From Apostichopus japonicus (Eukaryota > Echinodermata > Holothuroidea > Aspidochirotida > Stichopodidae): a DNA stretch of 60,000 bases. The stretch is from contig NC_092579.1 in assembly GCF_037975245.1 (NCBI RefSeq), forward strand, positions 18,103,678 to 18,163,677. The letters run 5' to 3'. The notes below the pieces were generated by a model. The model ran no database searches. It worked only from the letters and a program-made list of their open reading frames with translations, and was not told where the DNA came from. Position 1 is the first letter of the stretch, and every line of letters starts with the position of its first letter. Shown here in pieces: positions 49,905 through 60,000 of the stretch. Position numbers and translations under genes: made by a program.

Positions 49905-49970
49905 TGACGTTGCGAGGGTCACGTGATATTACCGACTTTATGACGTTGTGAGGTTCACGTGATATTACTT
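49905..49970. repeat. Tandem duplication carrying TCACGTGA
   Basis: GACGTTGCGAGGGTCACGTG and GACGTTGTGAGGTTCACGTG start at 49905 and 49941 (36 bases apart), each followed by ATATTAC. Each has a palindromic TCACGTGA, a binding site for bHLH-type factors in general. Confidence 0.75.
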
Positions 49971-51709
49971 AATTCAGACAAACACAAGGTGTTTGATTAA
50001 GATTCTTATTTCGCTACTTGCTTCATTTACTTGATTTTTGTATAGTAATTTCCTTACCTAAATTTACAGATATTTTCAAACTATGCATGCTAAGTGGTGC
50101 GACTAAGACGGGTTGGGGGGGGGGGGGCGGAGGGGGCTTGGAGGAAATAACGATCACTGTAAACCTCCTAATTCTGCTGATCGCCCCCTTTCCCTCTTTA
50201 TTTTGGGACATATGAAAATATATGGGGATTACCTGTCTGGACATATTATACAATCTTTGCTAAAATTCATCTTCGTAAACATTTATAGGCCATTTGAAAA
50301 CTCTCCTTTTTAGCTCCAAAACTTTGTACCCCGCCCCCCCCCCACCCTCCTCCCATCCAATGGAAAAAGGCTGGTTACGTCACTATATGCATGTTGTATC
50401 AATACTTTTCCTAAATTATTGTAATCAATTGCCATGTTAAAAATACCGGAAAGTTGTTATGTATCATCAGATAGGGTTTCATTTTTACCTTAATACGACA
50501 TAGTTACGAGCATGCGTTTGTAAAAACAAAAACACGAACAATTTCGAAACGCAATTGTATTAATCTGTAGAATATCGTCACGTGTTAATAACAAATAAAA
50601 TGAACGTGTGTTCAATTTAGGCATGTGTATAGTTACATTTTATGAAAAAATAAACTAAACTGCAGGCTTCAACAATTTCGAAAGGAAGATGAGGCGAAAT
50701 CACGTGATCAAGAAGATGCCAATTAACCCCTGACGGCTTTCAAGTCATGCTTAATAAACTCTGTTTTTAACAGACATTTGGGGATTTCTTGCCAATGGAT
50801 CGCAGAATTGATCTAAACGATCAGTAATTGATGGCGCGCGTATGTACGTGCGCGTGCGCATGTGTTCGTGTGTGCGCACATGTGTTTGCGTGTAAATATG
50901 AGTCGCTGCTGAACCGCATGCTTGGGAATATTAATCTCTCTTTAACAAAAGACTTCTCGTTTTTTTATGGAGATTAGTTTCATTTGATGATAACGGGCAA
51001 AGGCTTTTATCTGGTACACATTTTTAACTAAATTTTGGTCAACACTACTAACCTTTCTTATCACTTTTTCCCTCCAAATTTCGTAATTTAGCTGAATAAA
51101 AGGTTTTTCTCCATATCTCTATCTATCAAGATCTTACTTATAATGAGAGAACTTATGGCAACGAACCCTCGATCGTAGCGGAAATTAGAACGAACTGAAA
51201 TTACATAATAAATGACAAAACAAACTATTCTTTGCCAATAACAAAAAATGGCAATTTCCGGCGATAAAATAGCAATTATCAGGTTTTTTGTCAATATCAG
51301 TAATAATGTAAGAACTCAAGGTTGATTATTCAAGTTACAAAACAATGATGCTTTGTACATCACAATTGCTTTTCTAATTATTTCTCTAATTTCAGATGAT
51401 GAAAAAAATACATATGGGAATCATCTTTATTAGCAATGCAAAAGTTTTAGTCTGTTCAAATGAGTTTTAGCTGAACTATGAAAACTGTTTAAGGTACTTT
51501 TCTGATCTCTTCTAAACTCAGATAATTACAATAAGATAGAGGCATTACCATCAGCGGAGTCACCGGATTTAGCATTTTGGGGGGAATTTCAGTTTGCATA
51601 TGGTCCTTCCTGCTATCCCACACAAGTTTACAACTCATTAGCGTGAATGGCAAAGTTTCAGTTCAAAGTACGATGTAAACTTTGCAATTTGCCAACTTCT
51701 ATGGGGTAT

Positions 51710-51713
<4 letters not shown>
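49971..51713. other. Intergenic DNA with G/C runs and a GC-alternating tract
   Basis: G13 at 50115-50127, C10 at 50334-50343 and an alternating purine-pyrimidine tract at 50832-50892 (GCGCGCGT, GTGCGCGTGCGCATG, GTGTGTGCGCACATG). No gene is supported. Confidence 0.4.

Positions 51714-51789
<76 letters not shown>
51714..51789. repeat. (TA)n-(CA)n-(TA)n microsatellite
   Basis: TA repeats with a central CACACACACA block at about 51750-51760. Confidence 0.93.
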
Positions 51790-51793
<4 letters not shown>

Positions 51794-53049
51794 TTCCCAA
51801 GTTCCCATATCTTAAAATAAAAAAAATGACCTCTTTCAAAATGGAAAAGATGTTTCAGAAATTCTTTGAAATATTACAAGCTTACATTAAATCGTGGAGT
51901 ATTTTGATATACGCCGCCGGCTTGCCACGGTAAATTTCACGTGTCAAGGGCGCGTTGCCAAAGGAATATATTAGGTCCTTGTGACACTGCCAGTGTTTCG
52001 TCCTTTGATATTGTATAAATAACCATAAATTACCATATTTGAATCTTAAGTGATCACTGTTGAATGTACATATACAGCGTATGTGTCTTTAATGATGTAG
52101 TCAGGGTACGAAGACGAAGACGAAGATTCAGCAGTCTCCGTATACAGTTTTACGTGATGTATAAGTTTATATACACTCAAAGAGACTTATTTTTTTCGTC
52201 CTGCATCTTTAGGAGATGAAGTACTGGTAGTAAATTGTAGCCTCGTTTTCCGCGTATCAACTATACGAATCGTTAGAAGCGATATCTGAGCTGTAATTCA
52301 ATATTTTGACTTCCATTCTATTATCGATTTCGACACCAGATGTTAGTAATTCTATATTTATATTGTGAGAACAGCTTATACCGGCCTTCTATTCCGCTTT
52401 TATGTTATTTGATTTTATTCCAACATTATTGAAATCAGATCGAAACATTTAGAAGAAGTTTTTCTCACCTATTTTGACAGGACTCATTTATCTATGTTTG
52501 ATAAGCGATATTTATATATGTGTCAGCATTGTGGACTCTTAAGCAAACAACAAGAAAGAAAAAATAAAACACAATGTGAAACTTATGAACGCCAACAACC
52601 CTCCCCCACCCAACCCACCTCCACCCCACATACACCCCGATTGGTAAAAATGGGACATTGGTAATAAACCACGGGAACACAAATCTCAGCTACAGCACAA
52701 TTGAATTTCTGAGTTGAAATACTTTGTTTTGGACTTCCTGTCGATTTGTCGATTTATCGAATTATCGAATTGATGAACTTTATAATAAGAAAACTTGTGG
52801 CTTTTCGGTTGGCCGTAATTCAAGGGGACACATCTCTTTCTTTAAAGGACGAGCAAAATGCATCACCACAATCCTCAAACAAATTTGATCTCTAAGCATT
52901 CCAGATCTTAAAATATATCATAACATACCGGTATTTATTTAAGCTATAGAAATCTGACTATTGTTTCTGAACATGATGTTATCCATAATGAATATGCTAA
53001 TCCTTTACAACGCACTAATGCAACATACGGCACACTATAACATGCGTGC
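51790..53049. other. Intergenic DNA, nothing recognised
   Basis: A C/A-rich patch at 52600-52637. No gene is seen. Confidence 0.35.
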
Positions 53050-53171
<122 letters not shown>

Positions 53172-53788
53172 CACTATACGGTTACATTAAGTACTGCAGT
53201 ATGCACTGTATTACATATGCGTGCAGCGTATTCAGTACATATAGTCACGACAACTCTATAACGATATATACCATTGAGATCTAAGACTGCTCTGTGCTTG
53301 AATGCTAGTTTGTGACCGTCTCCTAAGTTACTTAATTAGGTCATCTCCCTTTTGAGTGAATAAGAATTAATCTTAATTTAAATCCACTATATATAATGGC
53401 TCTTCGCTTGCACTTCTACACACACCGGAAAAGATCTTTCAAGGATAATGTCATAGCCTTGTCACCAGTGTGCATACCTATAAGTTCCAACACGTCGGAT
53501 CTGAATCCATTAAGCGAGATTCCCATCATTTTTGGCTTCTCCTTCTTTTTTTTTTCTTTTTTTTTTGCAGTACCTCTTTACCATACCTTATCTATATTCA
53601 GTCCTGCTAAATGCAACAGTTAAGAAGTTAATGATGCATACTATTTGCGTCGATAAGGGAATGTATTTCTGACGGCCTGAAGGGACAATTTCAGCTCCTT
53701 AGCATAAGCTGAGTAACCATCGCGGTGAACCGAGTTTATTCTTCGATAAATATAATAGCTGATGGAAGGATGAAATGGGCGTTATGAC

Positions 53789-53792
<4 letters not shown>
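53172..53792. other. Intergenic DNA, nothing recognised
   Basis: A T-rich tract at 53545-53568. No gene is supported. Confidence 0.3.

Positions 53793-53861
<69 letters not shown>
53793..53861. repeat. (TA)n microsatellite
   Basis: About 68 bases of uninterrupted TA. Confidence 0.95.
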
Positions 53862-53862
<1 letters not shown>

Positions 53863-54528
53863 GGAAATAAGGATGCTCTTAATGTTTCTCAGCAAAATTT
53901 ATATTTGTTCTTGTGCGTTTTACGACAAAGAAACTTCAAACATTTAAGATTTATCGACGGAAAGAAAAATCGGGGATTGTAATATTAGTCATGTTAGTCT
54001 CGCCAGTATAAAGGAACGTGTTTTTTGCTTCCATAGCATTTTGCAGTAAATTTGTGAAATAATATATAATAGCTAAAATAAGAAATAAATGTATATGATT
54101 AATTTCTTCTATAAACCTTCGGTCCGCAAACTCTTTCAGGCCCACAAACCACGAGCTTCATGAGGACTGAGCCATGACCCACCATCAGACAACCGCCCTT
54201 TCAAAATCGAAAGTATAATTGTTTCGAGTTCATTTGGTTATAATGAGTCAGTTTGAACACTTTTTAGTGTTGTCTTACTAACTATAAACTTGCACAGTAA
54301 TGTTTAGAGGCGAAAACAAGCAAATGCCGTAAATAACAATCCCTCTTATAATTAAATCTTCGTCAAAATATTCGCCCACTCCCCCCCCCCCCCTCCCCTG
54401 GAAATATTCAGCTAACAACATTGTGTCTTTCTGAGACGTGCGTTTAACAATCTGGATTAGGAAACAGTATTCTGCTCGGGTGAAGAAAAAAATACACGAT
54501 TTCTTTAAATCGACAAAGGGGTTTGAAA
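53862..54528. other. Intergenic DNA, nothing recognised
   Basis: C13 run at 54381-54393. No gene is seen. Confidence 0.3.
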
Positions 54529-54546
54529 TCACGGTTTAAACCGTGA
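54529..54546. other. Perfect 18-bp palindrome
   Basis: TCACGGTTTAAACCGTGA reads the same on both strands. It lies in otherwise ordinary AT-rich DNA. It could be a binding site for a dimeric factor; function unknown. Confidence 0.6.
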
Positions 54547-55002
54547 ATTTTAGGGTTTCGCTGCGACTAATGACCGCGGTGCCTTGGTCAACTCAATGTC
54601 ACCAACACCAAGAGTAAAATGTTACTCGAAAATCTTTTCTTCAATCATTTAACCTTCAGGAAGTGATTAGTGAGAGGTTTGTTAGTTATATTGCAAGGTT
54701 TTATTTCAAAAACAAATCCTTTTTCGTGGCATATAGAGATGAAATCGTACCCCTCTGTAAGAGAACATTTTCCCCTAAGGATTATTCTCCGTTGAACCTT
54801 TCTATCTATCTACTGAGGCAGAAGATTAATGAAACCCAAAGCAATGAGCTGTACAATCTCTCTCTTCTTTGATTTATTATTTATTGGGTTTTTTTCGACG
54901 CGATTTTAGGCGTAGTAGAACTTTGTATACATTTTGTGTGTAGTCTATATGACGGTGAGTTAATGCTACGCCTTATATGTCATTTAAAAAGCGTGACAGA
55001 GA
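54547..55002. other. Intergenic DNA, nothing recognised
   Basis: No gene or repeat identified. Confidence 0.3.
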
Positions 55003-55095
55003 GTTGGGGCAACTTTCTAATGCTAGTACCGCTGTATACTCTCCAGACATAGCCTGCTTCAAAGCACTCTCACTGGCAGTATGAACAGTTCATAG
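55003..55095. repeat. Dispersed repeat related to 7681-7770
   Basis: It shares CTAATGCTAGTACC, CAAAGCACT and the GTATG context with the left half of the foldback repeat at 7681-7850. The inverted right arm is missing, and a SINE begins immediately to the right. Confidence 0.5.
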
Positions 55096-55097
55096 TT

Positions 55098-55343
55098 ATG
55101 TATGTATGTGTGTGTGTGTATGTATTTATGTATGTATTTTAGATTCAGGAATTCGCCAAGAAGCCATCATTGGCTTATCAAAGCCGTAAGCTGACCGAAG
55201 TCAGTCTCTTAGATACATATTGAACGTCCATGGTTATGAATTGTGAAACTCTTTAACTGGACGACATACATTAATTTTGGAGTGACTCGAACTCGGGAAG
55301 TTATGATTAAAAGGCACCGGCGTTAACCACTGAGCTAACACTC
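55098..55343 (-). mobile_element. tRNA-derived SINE, family A, copy 3
   Basis: On the minus strand it has an A-box TAGCTCAGTGG, a diverged B-box, the same body as copies 1 and 2 (with a short deletion near CAATTGTCAACAA) and a tail of ATAC/CACA units at 55098-55137. It lacks the CTTGTAGGAGG segment, as the 32.57-kb fragment does. Confidence 0.82.
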
Positions 55344-56400
55344 CTTTTATCCGAGGAAAATATGATAATCATATATATATATGTACATATATCCCCCCCC
55401 CCCCCACCCCCTCCGCCCACTGGTCCTCCTCACTGGATCACTCCTGTAATAACTTATTTACATTTTCTGATAGTATATATATGCAGAGCATTATAGGGAA
55501 TCAATCTCAGTCAAAATGATTTTAGATTAATTACAATGCTTCACTTATATAGGAAAAACTGCACTTCATGCACGGAACCATTTATTACTAATAATGAGTC
55601 ATTTTATAACATTTCCATTAGTTGATTAATCGCCCGATCACTAGGTCAAAGTTATTTCAAATTTCAGACTTTTATTTACGATATTCTATCCTATTGCGTG
55701 GATATGTCAATACGGTGTGACTTCCTTTCTGGGAATATAGACTAGCATTATGGGCTAACGACGCAAAGGAGGGGGGGGGGGGGGGGTTAATGAGACGTTA
55801 GTGAGAAGTGCATGGAGATTGGGGTAGTTCTTAACTTTATTCACTAGAAATTGTCTTGGGAAACAATTTGTATAGACAATGAATTAGGACCAACCTTCAA
55901 AGCGTCTCCCTACAAAGTCAGCAACAGTGAATCGGTAACCTACCCTCAAATTCACGCCGTGACATTTTAGTTAAAACATTGCACCATACGCATAAAATAT
56001 GCCTCGACTTCATCTTAATTGATATGTCGTGTGACAATTCACGCCCTACGTGAAATTATCGTGCTTAATAAGGACAGTCGGTTACTCTATTGATGGATTG
56101 CTTGACGTGGAATTGCAAATTTTGAACATAATTTTACTCAAAAGTAAAAAATTATTTTACAAGTCATTAAAGTTGAATGTGATTTGCACTTTACTATAGA
56201 TTGCAACTTGTAACTGTACTCATAAATGTAACTTCACAGCTAAAATTAAAGCATTTAGTCGTTTGTCCCGCCCTTCCGCCCCCCCCCCCCCCACACAAAT
56301 CTATCACCTTTCCATCCTAATAGATCGACTGGTCATTCAATCGTGCAATTAGTTTGTTTTTTTGTCTAGCCCAAACGGTTCAAATCAGCTCGTGTAGTTA
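55344..56400. other. Intergenic DNA with poly(G)/poly(C) runs
   Basis: C13 at 55393-55405, G16 at 55771-55786 (longest in the window) and C14 at 56279-56292. No gene is seen. Confidence 0.4.
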
Positions 56401-56732
56401 TTGAACATGAGTAGCATTCCTACTCAAGAACGGTCACGTGAATAACTTGGAATGACGTCACCGAAGTGTTAGGACAGCTTGTCGGAAGACATGCATTATT
56501 TCCCCCTTTGCCGTTTTCATGGTTGATTTAGGCAAGGGCCCACTCACTATGGTAACACTTTTGTACTCTACACTTTTGGCGGGCGATCAACATAACATTT
56601 TGTAGTGTTATACTTTGCCTTTTAGCAGACGACAGTAGACTAATACGAGCTGTTCTGTTTCTCAACAAGAACAGCAAAATCTGAAAGTAAGAACAACTTT
56701 TGGCAATTATTTTGTTTGTTTGTATTCTACAG
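56401..56732 (+). promoter_or_regulatory. Upstream region and splice acceptor of the RASD-type gene
   Basis: TCACGTGA (about 56434-56441) and TGACGTCA (56453-56460) lie about 300 bases before the ATG. A T-rich tract ending TTCTACAG at 56732 is a good splice acceptor, so the coding exon probably starts at 56733 and a non-coding first exon lies upstream. A GTAAG at about 56688 is too close (45 bases) to be its partner donor. Alternatively transcription starts within this region. Confidence 0.4.
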
Positions 56733-56745
56733 ATCTACTATTTCG

Positions 56746-57052
56746 ATGCAGGAAACAAACTCCGATGGAGCAGGTATGTCGACATCCAAGGCCTCGACAC
56801 CGGATTCCGATATCGTACCGGCACCGACAGAAAATTGTTGTCGTCTCGTCGTTGTCGGTTCACCGAAGGTCGGTAAAACCGCGATTATCACGCGGTTTTT
56901 GACAGGAAAGTTCGATGATCAGTACACACCGACGATTGAAAACTTTCACAGAAAAATGTACAAAATCAGAGGGCAAGTCTATCAGCTGGATATCCTGGAC
57001 ACGTCTGGCAATCATCCATTCCCTGCCATGCATAAATTATCTCTTTTAACAG
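56746..57052 (+). CDS. RASD1/RASD2-like (Dexras/Rhes) Ras-family GTPase, first coding exon, partial
   Basis: This is the N-terminal 102 residues plus one base of a small GTPase. After a Ser/Thr-rich leader (1-30) come the P-loop GSPKVGKT (38-45), the switch I segment TPTIENFHRK (61-70) and the switch II segment LDILDTSGNHPFPAM (81-95). The DTSGNHPF form, in place of the usual Ras DTAGQE, is typical of the RASD family and known to accompany unusual nucleotide handling. The ATG at 56746 follows an acceptor at 56732. The exon ends at ...LLTG with donor CAG/GTAAGA (57053), phase 1, splitting a Gly codon; vertebrate RASD genes appear to have an intron at the corresponding place (from memory). The G4 and G5 guanine-binding motifs and the C-terminal tail with a CAAX box must be in later exons, none of which is found before 60000. 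In known members the protein couples G-protein and NMDA/nitric oxide signals at membranes. Confidence 0.88.
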
Positions 57053-60000
57053 GTAAGATATGGTACAACGACTGCAATGTCTTAAAATGATGCTTAAAGT
57101 AATTATATATGTAATAAGGATAACAGTGACGGTGACGATTAATGTTTAGTGACGATGGAAATGACGGCGACGAAGACGACGTCCATGATGATGATGACGG
57201 TGACGATAACGGTGACAATTACGGTGACGATGACGACCATGATGAAGGTGACGATGACGATGACGATGGAGGTGACGATGACGATGAAGGTGACGATGAC
57301 CATGATGATGATGACGATGACGATAACGGTGACGATAACGGGGACGATGACGGTGACAAGGAGAATGAAGGTGATGATGACGATGACGACGACCATGATG
57401 ATGATGATGACGGTGACGATAACGGTGATTATAACGATGACGATTACGGTGTCGATGACGGTGACGATGACGATGACGATTACGACCATGATGATGATGA
57501 TGATGATGATGACGGTGACGATAACGATGACGGTGACGATGACGACGATGACGGTGACGACAACGGTGACGATTACGGTGACGATGACGGTGACGGTGAC
57601 GATGACGATGCAATGACTGTGCGGATAACCATGAAGATATCGATGACAATAATACCGATGCAGATGACGGTTACGATGACGGTAGCGATGATGATCATGA
57701 TGCGGTGACGATAACATTGCAAATGACGATGTAGATGACAATGACAAGGACAATGACGATGACGATGCTGATGACGTTGACGATAATAATGGGGCAGATT
57801 TAAATGACGATGACGATGACTATGACGACGATGACGAAGATTTCTCTTTTCATTATACTTACGATGGCTAGATAATATAGACCTTAAGAGTACTATATAG
57901 CCGTGCACGGGTACCAGTTGTCCTGGTATCTCGTGATATATGGGTTATATAGTTTATATGGGTTATTCTGTTAACTACAGATTCCAACATCTGCGACATC
58001 TTTACATTATGTTTCGCACTGCATAACCAGTCATATACGTTGATTTATGCATGACAAGGTAGGCATATTTTCCAGCCAAACACACTTGATTTGTATTGTT
58101 ACCTACTATGGACTACAGCTGATAAACTACCACTTAATGGCCCAGTGTAACAAGTGGATAATACCCTTCTAGTCATTTCACTTTCGTTGCTGTCCGTTTC
58201 AACGTCCCAGCCTCCTTCAGTTCATCTGAAACTGTCACATACACACGTAGATTTAAGCAATGAGGGTCAACTGAATAATGACCTAAAGGTATTTGTGTTT
58301 AAATTGAACAATTACTGACTAAAACCTTTTCATGTTCGTTCTCTATGTGTTCTTTCTCTTCATTGCTGACTAGGAAACATGTTTTCACTATACAGGTTAT
58401 ACGCATGCGCTGTGAATGTCACAATTAATTACACCCTAAGACACACACACACACATGACATTTAAACTTGTAGTTTTTCAGTTTTATTGCCAATTATCCT
58501 GTAATTTAGCTGCCTCATGAAATGCAATTTTTACTACATAAAATCAACACAAAACTCAGACGAGACTATTCCGGCGTCCATAAAAAGCGAGACTAGCTCC
58601 AGGAAAACATTACAAACAACCAGTGAGTAGACAGATCAAGATAGATGATTCCTCGTAAAACACTCAAGAATCACTCAAGATGAAAAATACTGCTCACGTG
58701 ACCAATTTAGTTAGGAAAATCATGCAACTTTGAAACTGTAAGGAAGTAATTAGGAATAATCTTGAGAATTGTTTGCACATTTCGATTTGCGTCATTAATG
58801 TTAAAGGATCATTGTAATGTAAATTCAATATGTTATAACATTGCTACTCGTATAGGAGTTTATGACACAATAATGACGTTATTAATAATATGTTTGTAGA
58901 CATAGTTTCCATTTGTTGAAGTATTTTTGAAGTTTCACTTTAAGCAATCATAAGAACTAAAACTTAAAAAAATGAAAATTTTAAGTTATCTTAATTGGTA
59001 CCGAATTCTTACCAGTCAATTGTACGGAATCTTTTAAAATTTCTGACAGAACAGGAAAATTTTGAGAAAAAAAATCCACTTTTGACGAATCAGATTCAAA
59101 ACTTGATGATTTTATTACCTTTTTGTTAACATCTCGACAAATATCTCAATTTAACCTTACAAAATTCCTACTTTCGTGACACGTCTTACTAATTATTAAT
59201 GCCCTATCTTGGGCCATACGTTTAACCAGACATGCTATCTGAAATTGAATCACACTCTCATAATCTCAAGAGCCGTGTGTTAAAAGTCAATTTCTTACAT
59301 TTTTTTGTCTTTTGGTAATTTTAGTTCGGAAGACGTATATGTTTTCTCTCTTAATAGTAAGTCTGTATGTAACATTGACCGTTGAGAGACGTCATGGAAG
59401 TGAAACAAAAGCAATAAGTAGTAAAGTTTTGGGGATTTTTAACTAACTGCAACGTCATTTATCCACGGAATAGGGTAACCTTCGACTTTAAACAGTTCGT
59501 ATCGATTAGTTGGATTGAATTTCATCCAAGCGAGTGAAACCCTTAAATTACTGCGGTTTTTTTCGTTTTCTTCTTTTTCTTCTTCTTATTTTTACCGAGT
59601 AATTCAATCTGCAACTAGTCTTCAAGTGGACAGTCAGCCGTTTCATTGTCACGATAAGTACCTATCTTTTGAAAAATTGAGACGGGAGAAAAAATATATT
59701 TTTGGATTTTTAATCTAAGAGCGAATATATCTATAGACATCGTCTAAGACAACAGGGGTTGAAAACGTGTAAGAATACGCAGCTATGAAAAAAAGGGGGG
59801 GGCAAAGACGGAAGCTGAAAAATTGTATAATTCTACACCAATTTTAGGGTTTCGTCTGCTTAAATTCATGAGAAAATATGGGTTATTCTGTATGTGTTCC
59901 TAAGATGAATTTATAATGAGCATTTGATAGTAGATATTAACTTGATACAAGCGTGCGTGCATATAATATTCATATTGAATTTCGATCAGGATACTTAAAA
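57053..60000 (+). other. Intron 1 of the RASD-type gene (open at right)
   Basis: It starts with GTAAGATATG. Apart from the GAC/GAT repeat below, it holds an NRF1-like ACGCATGCGC (58401-58410), a CACACACACA tract at about 58442 and ordinary AT-rich DNA. The 15-base word TATGGGTTATTCTGT occurs at about 57958 and 59878. I searched for the expected continuation (motifs like NKxD and SAK) and did not find it, so the intron is probably more than 2.9 kb. Confidence 0.6.
57123..57845. repeat. GAC/GAT/GGT trinucleotide-based minisatellite
   Basis: About 700 bases of GAYGAY and GGTGAC triplets, with recurring GGTGACGATGAC and CATGATGATGAT blocks, interrupted only by a few GAAGGT, TTACGG and AAGGAG variants. 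Its three-base periodicity leaves long frames open on both strands (poly-Asp on +, Val/Ile or His/Arg on -), which I treat as artefacts. It starts only 70 bases inside the intron. Confidence 0.9.

Noticed and set aside
56688-56732. A 45-base intron just before the RASD coding exon
   Set aside because: A GTAAG and the acceptor are present, but 45 bases is too short to be confident; the true partner donor is probably further upstream.
57053-57090. Reading through the donor to a stop at 57090 as a complete 115-residue protein
   Set aside because: The donor CAG/GTAAGA and the loss of GTPase homology exactly there show an exon end; a product lacking the guanine-binding motifs would be non-functional.
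57139-57753. Long frames on both strands (up to about 200 codons) across the GAC/GAT repeat
   Set aside because: They come from the three-base periodicity of the repeat, overlap in several frames on both strands, and lie inside the RASD intron right after a consensus donor.

Overview
The window looks like nuclear DNA of an invertebrate animal, plausibly a marine deuterostome such as an echinoderm. That placement is inference: base composition is AT-rich, coding content is sparse, splice sites are GT-AG, tRNA-derived SINEs and long (TA)n arrays are present, and one exon clearly belongs to the animal RASD (Dexras/Rhes) Ras-like family. I cannot name the species. Only about 4 kb of 60 kb can be supported as coding, all of it on the + strand.

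Layout. 1-14 kb: three separate ATG-to-stop reading frames (1602-2912, 6232-7533, 12843-13658). Each appears to hold its whole coding sequence in one exon, and none matches a family I recognise. All three products look hydrophilic and largely disordered. The first has a promoter-like block about 0.6 kb upstream (NRF1-like and CRE motifs). The second is preceded by a splice acceptor, so it has a non-coding first exon. The third has a near-perfect RFX X-box 16 bp before its ATG, which suggests a ciliary or sperm role. 14-56 kb: gene-poor DNA holding repeats. These are (TA)n arrays, minisatellites of 13, 15, 18, 29 and about 51 bp, a 155-161 bp tandem array, two tRNA-derived SINE families, divergent dispersed repeats, foldback sequences and many poly(G)/poly(C) runs. 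56.7-60 kb: the first coding exon of a RASD-type GTPase, ending at a consensus donor. A roughly 700 bp GAC/GAT-rich repeat follows inside its intron, and the remaining exon(s) lie beyond the window.

The genes do not form a visible pathway. The most promising points are the orphan gene cluster with a ciliary-type promoter at its third member, an excess of the octamer TGACGTCA (12 seen by eye, including copies inside all three orphan genes), two small SINE families with readable subfamily and insertion history, and a satellite at 37.3-38.6 kb with variant units spaced at multiples of about 51 bp. I saw no transposase, reverse transcriptase, rRNA gene, canonical functional tRNA gene or CRISPR-like array.
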